DNA of 64,000 nucleotides from Rubripirellula sp. (GCA_012270385.1 JAAXIK010000310.1:10602-74601), one strand, 5' to 3'; positions 19,101 through 27,831 are shown, counted from the stretch's first letter. A program made the numbers and translations. The notes: a model not told the origin generated them from the letters alone.

Positions 19101-20002
19101 CGAACTCTTACAAGGATTCGGCAGGTGCATTCTTTTTGCACGATGGCCGTCAAAAAATGGTACCGAATCCAGTCACCGGTCAGCCTGAACCTTGGCACCT
19201 GACCCGAGCGTACGGTTGCAATCATATTATTGCCAGTGAAAACATGCTCACATTTCGTTCAGGAGCTGCAGGATATTATGATCTTTTGAATGACGGCGGT
19301 ACTGGTAATTTTGGCGGGTTTAAATCAGGTTGTACTTCAAATCTGGTCGTGGCCAACGGAGTTTTAAATGCGCCGGATTACACTCGGACTTGTAGTTGCG
19401 CTTATCAGAATCAAACTTCACTTGCACTTGTGCACATGCCTCAGGTTGATCTTTGGAGTGTCGATGATTTTGCCTCCAATCATCAATTGAAAGAGCCGAT
19501 TAAGCATCTTGGAATTAATTTTGGTGCACCCGGTGATCGGAGAGATGAGCAAGGTCAACTATGGCTGGAGTATCCTATCATCGCGGGTGCGTCTCCGAAT
19601 ATTGAAGTGACTTGGAATGATGACGTGACGGTTAAGCAGCAGCATACTAGCCGTGTCGGAGATGTTGATCATCCTTGGGTTTTTGCTTCGGGCCTCAACG
19701 GGGTTCAGGAATTGTCGCTGAGCCTTGAGGATTTACCAAAGACGGGTTCAGAGAATTCGATCCATCAATACCAGGTCACTGTCTATCTAAGTCAGCTGGA
19801 GCTGACTCCAAATATGACGGTCGAAATGAGCTTACAAGGGCAAACCAAAAGAATAGAGACACACGATACAAATAGATTTACTGATGGGAAATACGGACGT
19901 GTGACGTTCTCACAGGTTACACTGAATTCAGGTCTAAATTTCACTGTCGCAGGAATGGCCCCGGGATTATGTATTTCCGGAATTGAGATAAGCCATCAGT
20001 AG
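16175..20002 (+). CDS. Exported PQQ-type beta-propeller protein with embedded methyltransferase-like segment and malectin-like tail
   Basis: With the ATG at 16175 (after AAGAGA) the protein has 1,275 residues and a signal peptide ending at GYG-Q. The frame is open to 16019, but the extra residues would precede the signal peptide. Residues of about 30-440 are PQQ/quinoprotein-like beta-propeller blades (QDWPMWRCDASRSA, GRLNWKFYGG). About 450-605 interrupt the propeller and read like a class I methyltransferase core: CLWFGAAEHTGLKQFI, IIVVDPRQEIV, VHCSHVEDF, PYGGVLAIPTLL. Blades resume from about 609, ending in a Cys-rich signature (SGCTSNL, TCSCAY). The last 180 residues resemble a malectin-like carbohydrate-binding fold (INFGAPGDRRDEQGQLWLEY). 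It is likely periplasmic or surface located; ligand and reaction are unknown. It leads a run of three exported-protein genes. Confidence 0.85.
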   Translation: MRLTAQFIFCMILALLANMMQVNFGYGQDWPMWRCDASRSASSDNRLAASLEPMWSLHHSQRQQAWDDPLNLDLMTYDRIFEPVIIKGMVIVPYNDESKVVAYRLKDGVKQWTFFTEGPVRLPAAGRDDKVCFCSDDGYLYCVDVMTGRLNWKFYGGPSQQHAIGNRRLVSAWPARGGPVVQGEHVYFSSSIWPFMGIFIYSLELETGAIHWVNDQAGSTYIKQPHSAPSFAGVAPQGAFAATQKHLIVPGGRSVPAVFDRETGVLKHFELNAGGKGVGGSFVAAEEERYFVHTRLDGTRSFSMSDGKKREFTVNRPVLGESHVYSAEEAEDGSKRVSCYSKDNVRLWDIPCDGSGDLIQANQELIAAGGGLLTRISIPDEGKNPAIKQTVEIPLDTQRVLVADETLLLVTKSGDILAYGSTTSSSQNDAIEQPIDSRSVTQTRVEQPQTDAGIKKLLLDLEEMNQNDGYCLWFGAAEHTGLKQFIHHSGYEQIIVVDPRQEIVNALRQWLDARGLHGRVTVHCSHVEDFLAPNYVASCVVYAGSLAGNTSSESISTAYKSVRPYGGVLAIPTLLDGDPVLQDADLKQLEQVVVLDKTYGLLLKKEGALPGSADWTHQYGDVANTIKSNDSRVKLPLGVLWFGGSSHMDVLPRHGHGPPEQVVGGRLFIQGIDCLSARDVYTGRVLWKKVFKDLGTFDVYYDSTFEDVPLNPKYNQVHIPGANGRGTNYVVTEDRIYIAAGDKCYVLDSTSGEKVLTIHLPNPKADDDEAVGESETPEWGYLGVYKDVLIGGLGFANYKDRMDLVYDGDKKLSRSKAGFGGKSIDRAASRALVGFNRYTGEKLWEIPSKYSFWHNGIVAGGEQIYCLDRYPIRVEQALMRRGISPPESYRIAAFDYETGEPKWQVNEGIFGSWLSYSEEFDLLLQAGAAASDRLTDEVSKGMAVYRGGDGSVKWRKDDLRYTGPCILHHDWIITNTNSYKDSAGAFFLHDGRQKMVPNPVTGQPEPWHLTRAYGCNHIIASENMLTFRSGAAGYYDLLNDGGTGNFGGFKSGCTSNLVVANGVLNAPDYTRTCSCAYQNQTSLALVHMPQVDLWSVDDFASNHQLKEPIKHLGINFGAPGDRRDEQGQLWLEYPIIAGASPNIEVTWNDDVTVKQQHTSRVGDVDHPWVFASGLNGVQELSLSLEDLPKTGSENSIHQYQVTVYLSQLELTPNMTVEMSLQGQTKRIETHDTNRFTDGKYGRVTFSQVTLNSGLNFTVAGMAPGLCISGIEISHQ

Positions 20003-20117
20003 CAATTTCTTAGTACATTTACCGTTGTACAGATTTCAATGCAGCTTGGACATGCATCCTTAGTGCCACTTAGCGATCGTCATTAATTAGTATTTCAGCA
20101 TAGTTGGTTCTCGTCAG

Positions 20118-21098
20118 ATGGTTCGTCTCCTATTCTCCGCGATTCTCGCAACCACGTTTTCTATCTATCAACAGGTGGAAGCGTGTAACGTTCCTGTTTT
20201 TCGCTACGCACTCGAGCGGTGGCAATCGGATGAATACGAACTGGTCATCCTGCACAATCAGGATTTGACTCCCAGTGAAAAAACAAAGATCGAATCCATA
20301 GCGAAGAGAACAAGAGCAAGGAATGGCTCACTCAATCTGCGGGTGAGGGTCTACGATTTGCGGACAGAATTGGAACCGAAGCTGAACCAGTTTTGGACCA
20401 GCTATGCCTCATCCAACCAATCTACCGCTGCTTTGTTGCTGTATTCTGCTAACGCCCGAGAAGTGCCGGATCGCATCGTTTCCATCACCCCATTTTCAAA
20501 AATCGATGCGGATTCACTCGTGGATTCCCCAGCAAGAAAGTTGTTGCAGGAACGCATTCTTTCAGGAGATTCTGCGGTTTGGATTTTTGTGACATCCGGT
20601 AACCAAGAAGAGGATGAAGAAGCTTACAAACGCTTGGAAGATCAAATAGCTTGGAACAAAGCGAATTTATCTTTACCGAATCAAGATGTTTTGGAAGCAG
20701 ATGAGTTTTTCGATAAAGAGAACCCAATTGAATTGCGATTAGATTTTTCAATCGTCAAGGTGAATCGTAACGATCCTAGGGAACAATTTTTCGTTGATAT
20801 GTTGATGCAGAGTGAGAGTGATCTTGAAGAACTCGACCAACCCATGGCATTTCCTGTAATTGGACGTGGGCGTGTCCTTTACGCCTTGGTGGGAAAAGGT
20901 ATCTACAAGGAAACGATAGAAATGGCCAGCAAATTTGTAGTTGGCCCATGCTCATGTCAAGTAAAAGATCAAAATCCGGGTTTTGATCTGCTCATGAATA
21001 CCGATTGGGATTCACAAGTTACTGGAAAGGAAATTGCGAAACCTCTAGAGAAGAATCAGAAAGCTCCAATTTTGATTCAGATTCCCGCGGGAAAGTGA
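20118..21098 (+). CDS. Exported protein of the CNVPVFRYALERW type, unknown function
   Basis: A signal peptide (LLFSAILATTFSIYQQVEA) leads directly into ACNVPVFRYALERWQSDEY, a motif I recall from exported proteins in planctomycetes and verrucomicrobia. The body is an alpha/beta arrangement (YELVILHNQDL, AALLLYSAN, AVWIFVTSGN) that could be a thioredoxin-like or Rossmann-like fold. The C-terminal part carries a GPCSCQVKDQNPGF pair of cysteines that might bind metal or form a disulfide. No catalytic assignment is possible. It lies 115 bases after the propeller gene and 53 bases before the cytochrome/azurin fusion, so the three probably form one operon. Confidence 0.78.
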   Translation: MVRLLFSAILATTFSIYQQVEACNVPVFRYALERWQSDEYELVILHNQDLTPSEKTKIESIAKRTRARNGSLNLRVRVYDLRTELEPKLNQFWTSYASSNQSTAALLLYSANAREVPDRIVSITPFSKIDADSLVDSPARKLLQERILSGDSAVWIFVTSGNQEEDEEAYKRLEDQIAWNKANLSLPNQDVLEADEFFDKENPIELRLDFSIVKVNRNDPREQFFVDMLMQSESDLEELDQPMAFPVIGRGRVLYALVGKGIYKETIEMASKFVVGPCSCQVKDQNPGFDLLMNTDWDSQVTGKEIAKPLEKNQKAPILIQIPAGK

Positions 21099-21151
21099 AG
21101 CGAGTCCATTTAATCGTTTTTGCATCTTGAAAACGGAAAAGGTTAAAGCGA

Positions 21152-24100
21152 ATGTTACCACGCTTGGTTAATTGTGCCATTTTCTTTGTCTCATTTGTTG
21201 CCCTAGCTTGTGCTCAGCAAGATGCAGAGAAGTCTGTGACGAATGAACCTAAATTTGAGCAAACACTTAAAAAGGAAGATGTAGCAACGTACGGAAATCC
21301 GGCACGGGGTGCGCTGATCTTCTCGTCTCCAACGCAAGCTTGTTTGTCATGCCATCAGGTGGGAAAGGCTGGTGGTCAGGTTGGTCCGAATCTCAGTCAG
21401 ATCGCAACACAACGGAAATTTTCAGAGATCGTTGATTCTCTTTGGAATCCTCAGAATCAGGTAGAAGAAAGTTATCGAGCTGTCGCAGTGCTATTGATCG
21501 ATGGCAAGTTGGTACGCGGTTACAAGGTGATGGAGAACGAAAAAGAGTTAGTACTGAAGGATCAGGGCACCGGAACAAAGCATACCCTCTCCAAGGATGA
21601 AATTGAGGCAGTGAAGGAAGTGGGGTCCCTGATGCCGAATGGTCTCATGGAAGCATTGACTAATCAGCAACGTTATGACTTGCTGGCTTTCCTTGATGAA
21701 CTCGGCAACTATCGGCGGATTGACGCAGGTGCTATAGATGCGCTGTTTTCCCATGCTCACGCACACCACCCTGAATCCTTCGATATGCCAAGGGCTCCCT
21801 TGGAAATCGATCGTTGGTTGAGTTGGGAGGAAGAGGTGAATCGTGATCGTGTTTATGATTTCTACAGGAAGCAGGCACGACACTTCAGGGACATTGAGCC
21901 CAGGCCCAATCTTCTTTCAGAGTTCCCAGGTTTGGATGGTGGCAAATACGGACATTGGGGTAATCAGTCTGAACCCGTATGGGCGGACAGTCGATGGTCA
22001 ATGTCTGATCTCGGATCACTTCAGTCAGGTGTATTTCATGGAGATGGAATATCGATAGCACGCGGGATCTGTGTAAATTTGACTGCAGATAACGAATCCA
22101 TCTCGGTATGTTTTGATCCAGACCAACTAAGTTATCCGCGGGTATGGTCTGATGGTTTTGTGACGTTTACCAGCGTGCGGCATGGATTCATGCAGGGTGT
22201 GCGACAGGTCGGTAAAACACTGCAAGTTAGTGAAAAGATCAGCGGAATTGATGAGCAGATCATTCGAGAAGCTAAACAGAAGAAGTTTCTTGGCTACTAT
22301 CGAGATGGGGATCGTGTTCTTTTTTGCTATGAGATAGATGGCGAACAGTATTTGGATGAGCCCACGTTTCGAAATGGTGTCTTTGAGCGTTTCATTCAAA
22401 AAGTACAGCAACATCCTGCCAGGGATGTGATCAATGGTGGAGCCCCACGATATGAAAAGGAAATCATTACCAAAGGTGCTCTAGGACAGGGTATACCTTA
22501 CGCAGTGGATACCATCACTCTACCCTTTGAAAATCCATGGGGATCGTTGATCTACAGCGGGGGTCATGATTTTATGGAAGACGGATCGGTCATGCTTTGC
22601 ACGATGCAAGGTGACATCTGGCACGGTCGTGGCATCGATCATGATTTGACTGAAATCAGATGGAGAAAATTCGCTTCAGGTTTGCATCAACCCTTAGGTC
22701 TTTATATCGAGCAAGATCAGGTTTATGTCCAATGTCGTGACCAGATTACTCGGCTTCATGATCTCAACGACGACGGGGAAGCGGATTACTATGAGCCATA
22801 TAGTCGAGCACTATCGACTTCGAAGTCGGGACATGATTTTACTTGCGGGCTGCAGCGTGATGCTGCTGGGAGGTTTTATACTGCAAGCGGCTTACAGGGC
22901 GTGATGCGAGTTTCATCTGATGGTGAATCGGCTGAAGTTCTAGCAACCGGCTTGAGGAATTCAGATGGCATCGGTCTTACTCCGGACGGACTGGTCACCG
23001 TTCCCAGCAGTGAGGGTGATTGGATGCCTGCGTCCATGATTGCCGCTATTCGGCCTGATGGTGATGTATTAAATCGCTTCGCAAGAGCCGATGAAGCGGG
23101 TTCAGGATCTCCGAAGCCTTTTTTCGGACGACCGGGCGTCAACCTGACTGATCCACCTGAAATTCCTATGCTGTATCTACCGAGAGGTTTAGATAATTCG
23201 AGTGGTGGACAGGTTTATATTTCAAGTCAACGTTGGGGACCTGTGCATGGAAATCTCGTGCATTTGTCTTTTGGCGCTGGACGCGCATTTTTGTTGCTCA
23301 GAGATGAGTTTGATGGATGGATTCAAGGGGCGGTTGTACCGATCGCAGGTGAGATGCTTTCCGGTGTCCACCGGGCAAGATTCAACCCAGTGGATGGCCA
23401 GCTATATGTTTCGGGAATGGCTGGATGGGGTACGTACACCACTCAAGATGGATGCTTGCAGCGTATTCGATATACGGGTGGAGAAGAGACACAGCTACCC
23501 ATCGACTTTCACATTCATGAGAATGGCATTCGTGTGTCATTCTCACAACCGGTAGATCATTCCGTTGTGGTCCAGACCGCCAATCATTTCGCGCAAGCAT
23601 GGAACTATCGCTACAGCGGTGCTTATGGATCACCAGAGTACTCGCATCGCCAGTTGGGATTGCGCGGGCACGATGTGATTTCCATTCAGTCCGTCACAGT
23701 ATTGGAAGGAAGTCGAGAAATTTTCCTTGAGATGCGGAATCTGCAGCTCGTCAATCAATTACATCTGCTGATCCGTACATCAGAAGATGAGGATCATGAT
23801 CTTTTTTTAACCGTCAATCGCATGGATGTTCCATTCAAACAAATCGACGGGTACCAAGCAGTTGAAAAGGTTCGACTTCCGCATCCAATGCTTGCGGATT
23901 TAGAACGTCCAATGGCGACCAAGCGTAATCCTCACGGCAAGCCAATACCCAATGCTAGAGAAATCACGCTTGCAGCTTCCAAGAACCTGATGTTTGACCG
24001 TGATCATTTTACTGCGCAGCCGGGTGAAGTGATTCGTTTGACCTTTAAGAATCCTGACGCCGTCCCGCACAACTGGGCACTGATAGAACAAGATTCACTA

Positions 24101-24331
24101 GAGGAAATCGGTCTCCTCTGTAATCGTTTGATTTCTGATCCCGATGCGGTTGCTAATCAGTACATACCCGATACTAAAAAGGTGATTGCGTACACCAATA
24201 TCGTAGAGCCCTTTTCAGAGCATACGATCTATTTTCGGGTTCCTAATGAACCCGGTAAATATCCATTTCTCTGCACTTTTCCCGGCCATTGGATGGTCAT
24301 GAATGGTTGGATTGAGGTGCAGAGTCCTTGA
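21152..24331 (+). CDS. Exported cytochrome c / DUF6797-like / beta-propeller / azurin-like fusion
   Basis: The signal peptide ends at ACA-Q. Residues of about 48-190 form the Pirellula/Verrucomicrobium-type haem domain with CLSCH (C64, C67, H68) and a later SLMPNGLM with the probable axial Met. Next comes a DUF6797-like region (SEFPGLDGGKYGHWGNQSEP), then a glucose-dehydrogenase-type propeller with DGxGLTPDG-like blades. The C-terminal 120 residues are an azurin-like cupredoxin with Cu ligands H973 (VPHNW), C1041, H1046 and M1050; the C+5 and C+9 spacing matches azurin. One polypeptide therefore carries both a c-type haem and a type 1 copper site. This suggests oxidation of a substrate at the propeller, with electrons passed between haem and copper. 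It has 1,059 residues. Confidence 0.88.
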   Translation: MLPRLVNCAIFFVSFVALACAQQDAEKSVTNEPKFEQTLKKEDVATYGNPARGALIFSSPTQACLSCHQVGKAGGQVGPNLSQIATQRKFSEIVDSLWNPQNQVEESYRAVAVLLIDGKLVRGYKVMENEKELVLKDQGTGTKHTLSKDEIEAVKEVGSLMPNGLMEALTNQQRYDLLAFLDELGNYRRIDAGAIDALFSHAHAHHPESFDMPRAPLEIDRWLSWEEEVNRDRVYDFYRKQARHFRDIEPRPNLLSEFPGLDGGKYGHWGNQSEPVWADSRWSMSDLGSLQSGVFHGDGISIARGICVNLTADNESISVCFDPDQLSYPRVWSDGFVTFTSVRHGFMQGVRQVGKTLQVSEKISGIDEQIIREAKQKKFLGYYRDGDRVLFCYEIDGEQYLDEPTFRNGVFERFIQKVQQHPARDVINGGAPRYEKEIITKGALGQGIPYAVDTITLPFENPWGSLIYSGGHDFMEDGSVMLCTMQGDIWHGRGIDHDLTEIRWRKFASGLHQPLGLYIEQDQVYVQCRDQITRLHDLNDDGEADYYEPYSRALSTSKSGHDFTCGLQRDAAGRFYTASGLQGVMRVSSDGESAEVLATGLRNSDGIGLTPDGLVTVPSSEGDWMPASMIAAIRPDGDVLNRFARADEAGSGSPKPFFGRPGVNLTDPPEIPMLYLPRGLDNSSGGQVYISSQRWGPVHGNLVHLSFGAGRAFLLLRDEFDGWIQGAVVPIAGEMLSGVHRARFNPVDGQLYVSGMAGWGTYTTQDGCLQRIRYTGGEETQLPIDFHIHENGIRVSFSQPVDHSVVVQTANHFAQAWNYRYSGAYGSPEYSHRQLGLRGHDVISIQSVTVLEGSREIFLEMRNLQLVNQLHLLIRTSEDEDHDLFLTVNRMDVPFKQIDGYQAVEKVRLPHPMLADLERPMATKRNPHGKPIPNAREITLAASKNLMFDRDHFTAQPGEVIRLTFKNPDAVPHNWALIEQDSLEEIGLLCNRLISDPDAVANQYIPDTKKVIAYTNIVEPFSEHTIYFRVPNEPGKYPFLCTFPGHWMVMNGWIEVQSP

Positions 24332-24878
24332 TGTCCGTGTGATTTTCATGGACCGTTATCGTGTTCATATGCAATGGGAGTTGCATCGGGGAACAGCCGG
24401 TCCGTTAACAAATCTTCGAGTGCGGGCTTACACGATGTTGACAGGCTTAAAAGTTCTTCAAAGAAAGCTTAGGCCGCAATAGGTTATCCGATGTTCCCAC
24501 ATTGCTTTGCAGTCGTACGAGTAGGATCTTTGGTTGATTACCCCGGGGGAGCCGATGAATCTCTGCTGCGATCATCCATCAGTTCCATGTCATCACTCTC
24601 ATTCTGTTTTCTAGATTGAGATTCGGGCGAGATGGTCGCTGCGTGGGGACCGATGTGGTTCGATAAAGTGACTCAGATAGATCGGGAGCTAACGTAGATG
24701 GCGGAAGAAAAATAATTCTGCTGGATCACAATCGAGTAAGTATTGCGCTACAATAGCCTGCCAGCTTAGATTTTGCCGGCAGGATTCAAAGATTCCACCT
24801 GAGTGATCTTTAAGTGACGTCCATCTGCACTTGCACTACTGTGAGTAGGATTGCGATTTCTGCCGCCGGAGGGGTGAG
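24332..24878. other. Gene-poor interval
   Basis: About 550 bases without a convincing gene. A 44-codon frame (24348-24482) has no ribosome-binding site. AT-rich stretches around 24710-24760, including TACAAT near 24752, could hold the promoter for the leader ORF and methyltransferase, but no well-spaced -35 element is clear. Confidence 0.4.
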
Positions 24879-24938
24879 ATGAGCTACGTGATTGTCGAGC
24901 ACATTGACGACGCCGAACCAGTAGGAATGAGACCTTGA
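24879..24938 (+). CDS. 19-codon leader ORF overlapping the methyltransferase start
   Basis: The sequence GGAGGGGTGAG directly precedes an ATG at 24879, the best Shine-Dalgarno in this region. The frame encodes MSYVIVEHIDDAEPVGMRP and stops at TGA 24936-24938. That stop overlaps the TTG start of the downstream DNA methyltransferase (TTGA). The two are in different frames. The arrangement suggests translational coupling, in which ribosomes finishing the leader reinitiate at a weak TTG and so keep methyltransferase output low. It could also be the true N-terminus of the methyltransferase if a frameshift occurs at CCTTGA. No homologue is known to me. Confidence 0.45.
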   Translation: MSYVIVEHIDDAEPVGMRP

Positions 24939-26611
24939 ATTTAAAGGCTAATCAGATTCACCACGGGAGCTGTCTCGATAAGCTCACCCAGTTGAGCGAT
25001 CTTTCAGTCGATCTGATCTTTGCAGACCCACCTTTCAATATTGGTTACCAATATGATCTGTATGACGATCAGAAGACGGAGGATGAGTATTTAGATTTCT
25101 GTAAATCATGGATAAGTCAGTGCCATCGAGTACTCAAGTCCAACGGCTCATTTTGGCTGGCTATTGGTGACGAGTATGCGGCTGAGCTGAAGGTGTTATG
25201 TAAACAACTTGGGTTCCATAGCCGGAGCTGGGTGATTTGGTATTATACGTTTGGTGTGAATTGCGCCCGAGGGTTTTCGCGCTCCCACACTCATCTCTTT
25301 CATTTCGTGAAAGACAAAGATGATTTTACTTTTAATGGTGAAAATCCTGCTGTCCGGGTCGCTTCTGCCCGTCAGTTGGTGTACGCCGACTCGAGGGCGA
25401 ATTCTAAGGGGCGATTACCGGATAACACGTGGATTTTACGGCCACAAGATGTTCCCAGCCCCGGTTTTACTATGTCCCACGATACCTGGTGTTATTCGAG
25501 AGTAGCTGGGACGTTCAAGGAACGTGAGGGCTTCCATGGCTGCCAAATGCCTGAGCAGTTACTGGGACGGATCATTCGTATTTCAAGTAACCCCGGTGAT
25601 TTGGTCGTCGACCCTTTTGCGGGAAGTGGTACGACCTTAGCCGTTGCCAAAAAGCTCGGTCGTCAATATTTGGGCGTAGAACTTTCAAAGGATTATGTCT
25701 CTCGCATTCAAGCTCGATTGGATGGATGCAAAGCGGGTGACCTTCTCGATGGTACGGATGGCCCTTCTTCTGGTGTTCCGACTTCCAAGGGAAAAAGACG
25801 AACAAAATTTGTTAATGGACGGCCTGTTATTTCTCTGTCAGGTGAATCGGAGCAGGCGATTATTGACGCATTCATGCAAGCAGCAGATGGCTATTCGGCT
25901 GATTATGTATTGTGCGACCCTGAACGAAGTACCCGATTTTTAAAACGATGCCGGGAAATTGGAATTCCGGGCGATCCGCGTTTGTGGAACTCGTTTTTAT
26001 TGAGGGTAAGAAAAGCCGGAAAACTACCCCGAGCTGAAGCTACTGGCCAGAGACTTTCGTCACAGGAGATGGATCCCTACACCGATGGAAGCGAAGTTTC
26101 CTCGCGCCTCATCACGCTCGATTACGGTTTGACGCTGGATGAGTTGCTTTGTTCGCCCGAAGCCGTTGCTGAGTTCGATAAAATGGCTACTGAGTTTTCT
26201 CCAGGTTTCAAACCGTTCCATTATCGTTGGGCTGCGCTTGCTTTGAGGAAACGAGCTACGACCAAGCGTTTCCGCACAGCAGCATCTGAGCAATTCAAGC
26301 ATTGGAAAGCACAGAAAGCACCGAGACGGAGAGCTTTGAGTCAACTCGCTTCTAAGCAGTATGCTCGCCCAGCTGTGTATGCACTATACGATGGAAAGTT
26401 TCCAGTTTACGTGGGGGAGACGCGCAATCTGAAGCAGAGGATTGAGCATTTGCTCGAGAGTGAAATGTGGTCCCGATTTAATGTGGACACCATTCGCATC
26501 TGGGATGTTGCTCAAGAGTTAGATCAGTTTGCTTTACGCTCATTTTTGGTGACAACGCAGCAGCCATTGTTGAATTCAGATTTTCTTGTATTGGATGCGA
26601 CCAACGGTTAG
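24935..26611 (+). CDS. DNA methyltransferase (beta-type, probably N6-adenine) fused to a GIY-YIG-like domain
   Basis: Residues 1-270 form a beta-class DNA methyltransferase. The catalytic motif IV (DPPFNIGYQYD) comes first and the SAM motif DPFAGSGTTLA comes last, after a motif X-like HGCQMPEQLLGRII. DPPF favours N6-adenine methylation. A middle region of about 200 residues has no recognised domain and may read the target. Residues of about 479-550 resemble a GIY-YIG nuclease: Y482 (AVYALY), Y492 (VYVG), R502, H505 and N547. The metal-binding Glu expected nine residues before the PLLN proline is R535, so cleavage may be lost. The start is TTG, coupled to the leader ORF. No separate restriction gene adjoins it. 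It may be an orphan regulatory methyltransferase or a restriction-modification fusion. Confidence 0.85.
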   Translation: MNLKANQIHHGSCLDKLTQLSDLSVDLIFADPPFNIGYQYDLYDDQKTEDEYLDFCKSWISQCHRVLKSNGSFWLAIGDEYAAELKVLCKQLGFHSRSWVIWYYTFGVNCARGFSRSHTHLFHFVKDKDDFTFNGENPAVRVASARQLVYADSRANSKGRLPDNTWILRPQDVPSPGFTMSHDTWCYSRVAGTFKEREGFHGCQMPEQLLGRIIRISSNPGDLVVDPFAGSGTTLAVAKKLGRQYLGVELSKDYVSRIQARLDGCKAGDLLDGTDGPSSGVPTSKGKRRTKFVNGRPVISLSGESEQAIIDAFMQAADGYSADYVLCDPERSTRFLKRCREIGIPGDPRLWNSFLLRVRKAGKLPRAEATGQRLSSQEMDPYTDGSEVSSRLITLDYGLTLDELLCSPEAVAEFDKMATEFSPGFKPFHYRWAALALRKRATTKRFRTAASEQFKHWKAQKAPRRRALSQLASKQYARPAVYALYDGKFPVYVGETRNLKQRIEHLLESEMWSRFNVDTIRIWDVAQELDQFALRSFLVTTQQPLLNSDFLVLDATNG

Positions 26612-26709
26612 AAAACCTTACTGATAAGTTAGAAGCTTTGCAGAGATGTGGCATTTGGATCGGGGTATCGATTCCGATGATCCTCAAGGTGTAGGACGAC
26701 ATTTGGGTT

Positions 26710-27831
26710 ATGAACAAGATTCTAAAAAAACAAACAGCTGTTATTTTTGTCTTCTTAGTGGTCTACGGCATGTTGCCGGTCAATAGTAATGAGAATGATC
26801 AAAATAAAATCAGCTGGGCGGAACTCCCTCCGCTTCCTAACGAGCTTGGTGTAGCAGGTCCCTTTGTGGGGGTTCATCGTGAAAGGCTCATCGTGGCAGG
26901 TGGAGCAAATTTCCCGGAGCCAGTCTGGGAAAATCAAAAGCAATGGTTAGACGATGTTTATGCCTTAAAACGTGAGGGTAGCGAATACAACTGGAGTACA
27001 ATTGGCAAATTACCAAGGAGGATCGCTTACGGTTGTTCAATCTCGGTCGAGGATGGCGTCCTCTGTATAGGTGGCTGCGATGCATCAGCACACTTTAGTG
27101 AAGTATTCCTCATGCGAATTAGCACGGATGGGGACAGGCTAGAAACCATTCCCTATCCATCTTTGCCAGTGAAATCGGCTTATGGTGCAGCGGCTATTCT
27201 GGACAATGTGGTTTATGTAATGGGTGGACAGGTAAATTCAAAATTGGAATCTGCCACCCAGTCTGTTTGGTCTCTTGATTTGAAACAGAGTGATCGACCC
27301 GAAGATTTACAGTGGAAACAATTGAGGGATTTTCCGGCGGCGAATCGTGCTTTTCATCTTTTGGTAGCTAGCGAAGATTCTCAAGGAGGTTCGATGTTTC
27401 TCGTCAGCGGGCGACGGAAGTCATCCGCAGGTGAAGTTGAATTTTTACGGGATGTCTGGCGCTACACGCCACGTTCTGAGCAGTGGACTCGTCGCAGCGA
27501 TATGCCCGCTTGTTGTATGGCGGGTACGGGGTTGGCTTTGGGTAATGATGAATTATTAATTGTTGGTGGTGCCGACGGATCTTTGTTTGATCAAGCGGAT
27601 GTACTCAAGGACCAGCATCCAGGTTTTCCCAAGCAACTTTACTCCTATGACTGCGAAGGTGATCGTTGGACTGGAATTGGAGGTCTCCCCGCGAATCATG
27701 TCACAACCGTCGCTGTTCAGTGGCAGGACTCTATCGTCATTCCGACTGGTGAAATTCGTCCGAGGGTTCGCACGCCGGCGGTTTTGAGGGGCTTTCGTAC
27801 GCCTGTTAAAGAAGCAGGTGCCCTTCGATGA
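26710..27831 (+). CDS. Kelch-type sialic acid mutarotase (NanM-like)
   Basis: A signal-like hydrophobic N-terminus (TAVIFVFLVVYGMLPV) is followed by six kelch-like blades (LIVAGGANFPEP, LCIGGCDAS, VYVMGGQVN, FLVSGRRKS, LLIVGGAD). The GGANFP...W...K.W.DDVY arrangement matches the cyclically permuted mutarotase family that interconverts anomers of N-acetylneuraminate in the periplasm. It has 373 residues, the usual size. Its stop overlaps the ATG of the epimerase gene by four bases, supporting a shared amino-sugar pathway. No sialic-acid lyase lies alongside. Confidence 0.82.
   Translation: MNKILKKQTAVIFVFLVVYGMLPVNSNENDQNKISWAELPPLPNELGVAGPFVGVHRERLIVAGGANFPEPVWENQKQWLDDVYALKREGSEYNWSTIGKLPRRIAYGCSISVEDGVLCIGGCDASAHFSEVFLMRISTDGDRLETIPYPSLPVKSAYGAAAILDNVVYVMGGQVNSKLESATQSVWSLDLKQSDRPEDLQWKQLRDFPAANRAFHLLVASEDSQGGSMFLVSGRRKSSAGEVEFLRDVWRYTPRSEQWTRRSDMPACCMAGTGLALGNDELLIVGGADGSLFDQADVLKDQHPGFPKQLYSYDCEGDRWTGIGGLPANHVTTVAVQWQDSIVIPTGEIRPRVRTPAVLRGFRTPVKEAGALR

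Noticed and set aside
24348-24482. 44-codon frame after the cytochrome/azurin fusion
   Set aside because: No ribosome-binding site and no recognisable product; could be chance in a 550-base noncoding region.
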